NCBI GenBank assembly: GCA_039816705.1
Contig: JBCBXF010000057.1
Location: 1-14,845 of the forward strand
From: CALHAX01 sp039816705
GTDB taxonomy: Bacteria > Pseudomonadota > Alphaproteobacteria > Rhizobiales > CALHAX01
DNA length: 14,845 nucleotides
Reading direction: 5' to 3'
Part shown: positions 12,698 through 14,845 of the stretch, in pieces
Layout: each line of letters begins with the position of its first letter
Numbering within the stretch: position 1 is the stretch's first letter
Translations under genes and position numbers: made by a program
The notes under the pieces: generated by a model
Databases searched by the model: none
Seen by the model: only the letters and a program-made list of their open reading frames with translations
Told to the model about the DNA's origin: nothing

Positions 12698-14707
12698 GTG
12701 GTTGATCAGACACCATCTGCAGACGCGACGTCGCAGAACCGTGCCTCTGCCCGCGCGGATCAGCTTGCCGGGTCAACAGACGGATTGATCCGTAAGCTCC
12801 GCCGCGGCCTGTCACGCGCTACGGCGCGGACCCCGCTGCTGAACCTTCGCCCGACAATTGTGCCCGGGGACCGGTTGCTTTTGGTGCCGCAGGCGTTGCG
12901 CACCGTTGACCCAAGCTTTCTGACAGAGCTGAATGAAGGCTGCCTCGGCCTTGCCGGGTCGGTGACGAGCTTTGCGGGCGGTTCGCCCTTCCTGCTGACG
13001 CCGCCGACTGACGGATGGCGTGACGCGCTACACGGCTTTGAGTGGCTGCCGCACTTGGCGGCAACACGGACTTCCGAGGCACGCGCGCTTGGCGAAGCCT
13101 GGATCACAGACTGGGCAAAACGCTATCGCCGCCGAACCGGCGATCCTTGGCAACACGCAGTCACGGCGCGACGTCTTATCCATCTCCTGTGTGGCGCCGG
13201 GTTCATTCTCAAGGACTGCGATGCCCGCTTTCACGACGCCTACGTTGCGCTCTCGAACCGTCATCTCCAGCATCTGATGACCGTGGCGCCGACAATGGCG
13301 GATGGGTTGCCGCATCTTGAGGTGCTGACCTCAGCGCTCTATGGCGCGCTGTGTATCGCTGATCAGGAGCGGATTGTTGATGATCTGCGCCCGCATCTCG
13401 GTGATGCACTGCGGAGACAAATTCTGCCGGACGGTTCCGCGATCTCGCGCGAGACATCGTCGATTGTCGAGATTGTGCTGGATCTATTGCCGCTCGATCG
13501 GTGCTTCACGTCACGCGGCATGCAGCAACCGCCTGAGCTCACACTGGCTCTGCAGCGGGCGCTTCGCTACATCGATCATATGCGGCTTGGCGACGGGATG
13601 CTTGCGCGGTTCAACGGGGTTGGGCCGACATGGCCTGACCGGGTCGCAGCAGCTCTGGCTTATCGAGATGTGCAAACACCCCCGATCGAGGAAGCGCGCT
13701 ATTCGGGTTATGCGCGGATGCAGCGCGGGGACGCAATCCTGATCATGGATGTGGGGGTGCCGCCGCCGTATGACGCGAGCGCGCATGCGCATGCCGGATG
13801 TCTGTCGTTTGAATTCAGCGCGGGGACGGCGCCAATTGTCGTCAACTGTGGTGCGCCCGGCCCTGCCGACCCGGACTGGGGGCCGCTCGGTCGCGGTACG
13901 GCCGCGCATTCGACGCTGACGCTCAACGACGCCTCTTCATCTATTCTCGTGCGCAATCCGCTGGATGAAGAACGGCTTGATGGTATCCCGATCGAAGGGC
14001 CGGAGCGGGTCGAGCGGGTCGTCCGCGATGAGGCCGATGGCGGCATGAGCACTTCTGCATGGCATGACGGATACGTTTCGCGTTTCGGGATGCGGCACGA
14101 GCGGATCCTTGCGCTCAATGCAGATGGCACGATCCTTCGCGGTACGGATCGCCTCGCCGGCGGCGGACGTGTCTTTCCCGGTCGCGGACGAACGCTTCAG
14201 CACTTTGCAATCCGCTTTCATTTGCATCCCCGTGCGCGGGTGCGACGCGGGGCGCGGACCGGCGTTGTCGAGATTCAGCTCGGCGACGGCGCTTTATGGG
14301 AATTTTCTTCTTCTGACGGTCCGGTGAACCTTGAGGAGAGTATTTTTCTGGCGGAGCTCTCTGGACCGCTGCAATCAATCCAGCTGGTCGTGCGCGGCAC
14401 AGTGAGCGATCAGACGGAGGTGCGTTGGGCGCTGCGACGCGCGGATGTGCCACTCGAGCCAATACCCGAAAAGGCTGACGCGGAACCGCCTGCCAAAGAG
14501 GTTGACGCGATTCCCGTGCGCGACACACTGCGCGTCGTGGCCACGCCGGATCAAGACGCAGCGCACGATGCGGCGGTCGAGCCCGACGCTGAAGCGGCAC
14601 CCGACGACACCGCAGATGGCGAAGAACAGCAGGCGACCTCGACCCGTGTCTCAACGGATGACGGTGAGGTCGCCGGTGACGAAGATACTGCCATGCGCGA
14701 TGACTGA
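12698..14707 (+). CDS. heparinase II/III family protein with acidic C-terminal tail
   Basis: The 669-residue protein has the two-part layout of the family: an alpha-helical barrel-like N-terminal region (about 50-320, with PWQHAVTARRLIHLL and LPDGSAISRETSSI), then a beta-sandwich domain (about 335-580) with YSGYARMQRGDAILIMD, AHAHAGCLSFEF (His363, His365) and TAAHSTL (His404). Similar histidine pairs bind metal or take part in lyase catalysis in characterised heparinases, but the substrate here is unknown and no signal peptide is visible. The gene is conserved beside rsmB in many Hyphomicrobiales, which argues for a housekeeping cell-envelope role rather than heparin use. Residues about 585-669 form an Asp/Glu/Ala-rich, probably disordered tail. 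The start is GTG. The next gene starts eight bases inside this one. Confidence 0.88.
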   Translation: MVDQTPSADATSQNRASARADQLAGSTDGLIRKLRRGLSRATARTPLLNLRPTIVPGDRLLLVPQALRTVDPSFLTELNEGCLGLAGSVTSFAGGSPFLLTPPTDGWRDALHGFEWLPHLAATRTSEARALGEAWITDWAKRYRRRTGDPWQHAVTARRLIHLLCGAGFILKDCDARFHDAYVALSNRHLQHLMTVAPTMADGLPHLEVLTSALYGALCIADQERIVDDLRPHLGDALRRQILPDGSAISRETSSIVEIVLDLLPLDRCFTSRGMQQPPELTLALQRALRYIDHMRLGDGMLARFNGVGPTWPDRVAAALAYRDVQTPPIEEARYSGYARMQRGDAILIMDVGVPPPYDASAHAHAGCLSFEFSAGTAPIVVNCGAPGPADPDWGPLGRGTAAHSTLTLNDASSSILVRNPLDEERLDGIPIEGPERVERVVRDEADGGMSTSAWHDGYVSRFGMRHERILALNADGTILRGTDRLAGGGRVFPGRGRTLQHFAIRFHLHPRARVRRGARTGVVEIQLGDGALWEFSSSDGPVNLEESIFLAELSGPLQSIQLVVRGTVSDQTEVRWALRRADVPLEPIPEKADAEPPAKEVDAIPVRDTLRVVATPDQDAAHDAAVEPDAEAAPDDTADGEEQQATSTRVSTDDGEVAGDEDTAMRDD

Positions 14708-14845
14708 TCCGAAGCGAATACGCGGAATCCTGTTCGACAAGGATGGCGTGCTTATTGACTACCACGCCACGTTCGACCCGCTTAATCGGGCAGTTGCGCA
14801 TACTGCAGCAAACGGAGACGCAAAGCTTGCCGACGCGGTTCTGCG
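14700..14845 (+). CDS. HAD-superfamily hydrolase, phosphoglycolate phosphatase-like (partial, N-terminal end)
   Basis: Only 48 complete codons are in the window. They start MTDPKRIRGILFDKDGVLID, where FDKDGVLID is HAD motif I: the first Asp is the nucleophile and the second the acid/base. The Ser or Thr of DxDG(T/V) is replaced by Val, which is common. The ATG at 14700 overlaps the heparinase-family gene by eight bases, so translation is coupled. This is too short to see the cap domain or name a substrate; phosphoglycolate phosphatase or a general phosphomonoesterase are the main options. In related genomes I would expect purH after the heparinase gene, so the position of this gene may be a local difference. 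Confidence 0.8.
   Translation, partial: MTDPKRIRGILFDKDGVLIDYHATFDPLNRAVAHTAANGDAKLADAVL

Overview
The window looks like the chromosome of an alphaproteobacterium, most likely of the order Hyphomicrobiales. GC is high over most of it. The htpX, rsmB and heparinase II/III order, with an SDHAF4-type DUF1674 gene divergent from htpX, is one I associate with that group. The placement rests on gene content and remembered synteny, not on a search.

Left part (1-2182): a plus-strand run of the 3' end of tsaD, then gpsA, an unrecognised acidic protein and an EVE (PUA-like) protein. It is closed by a very clear intrinsic terminator at 2151-2182. The genes are tightly packed and probably co-transcribed.

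Region 2183-3087 is a short stretch of lower GC that breaks the housekeeping layout. It has a minus-strand DUF3892 protein, a 242-base gap with a strong hairpin that has no obvious gene to serve, and a plus-strand protein built as coiled coil plus winged helix-turn-helix. It looks like an acquired islet.

Region 3130-6137: a PuuE-like polysaccharide deacetylase family protein, then a full-length acetyl-CoA synthetase (acs) that supplies acetyl-CoA from acetate.

Region 6213-9761 is on the minus strand: two tandem paralogous TadG-related proteins, each with one membrane anchor and a von Willebrand A domain, and a secreted or anchored staphylococcal-nuclease-like protein upstream of them. All three would act at or outside the inner membrane. 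Co-function is only suggested by position.

Region 9841-14845: a DUF1674 (SDHAF4-like) gene on the minus strand that is broken by a frameshift, missed by simple ORF calling; then, on the plus strand, htpX (membrane metalloprotease, with a heat-shock-like promoter candidate), rsmB (16S rRNA m5C methyltransferase), a heparinase II/III family protein with a long acidic tail, and the first 48 codons of a HAD-superfamily phosphatase.

I found no rRNA, tRNA, CRISPR array, insertion sequence or prophage. The features most worth a second look are the frameshifted SDHAF4 gene, the low-GC islet with its sequestered ribosome binding site and orphan hairpin, and the paired TadG-like vWA proteins with four conserved cysteines each.
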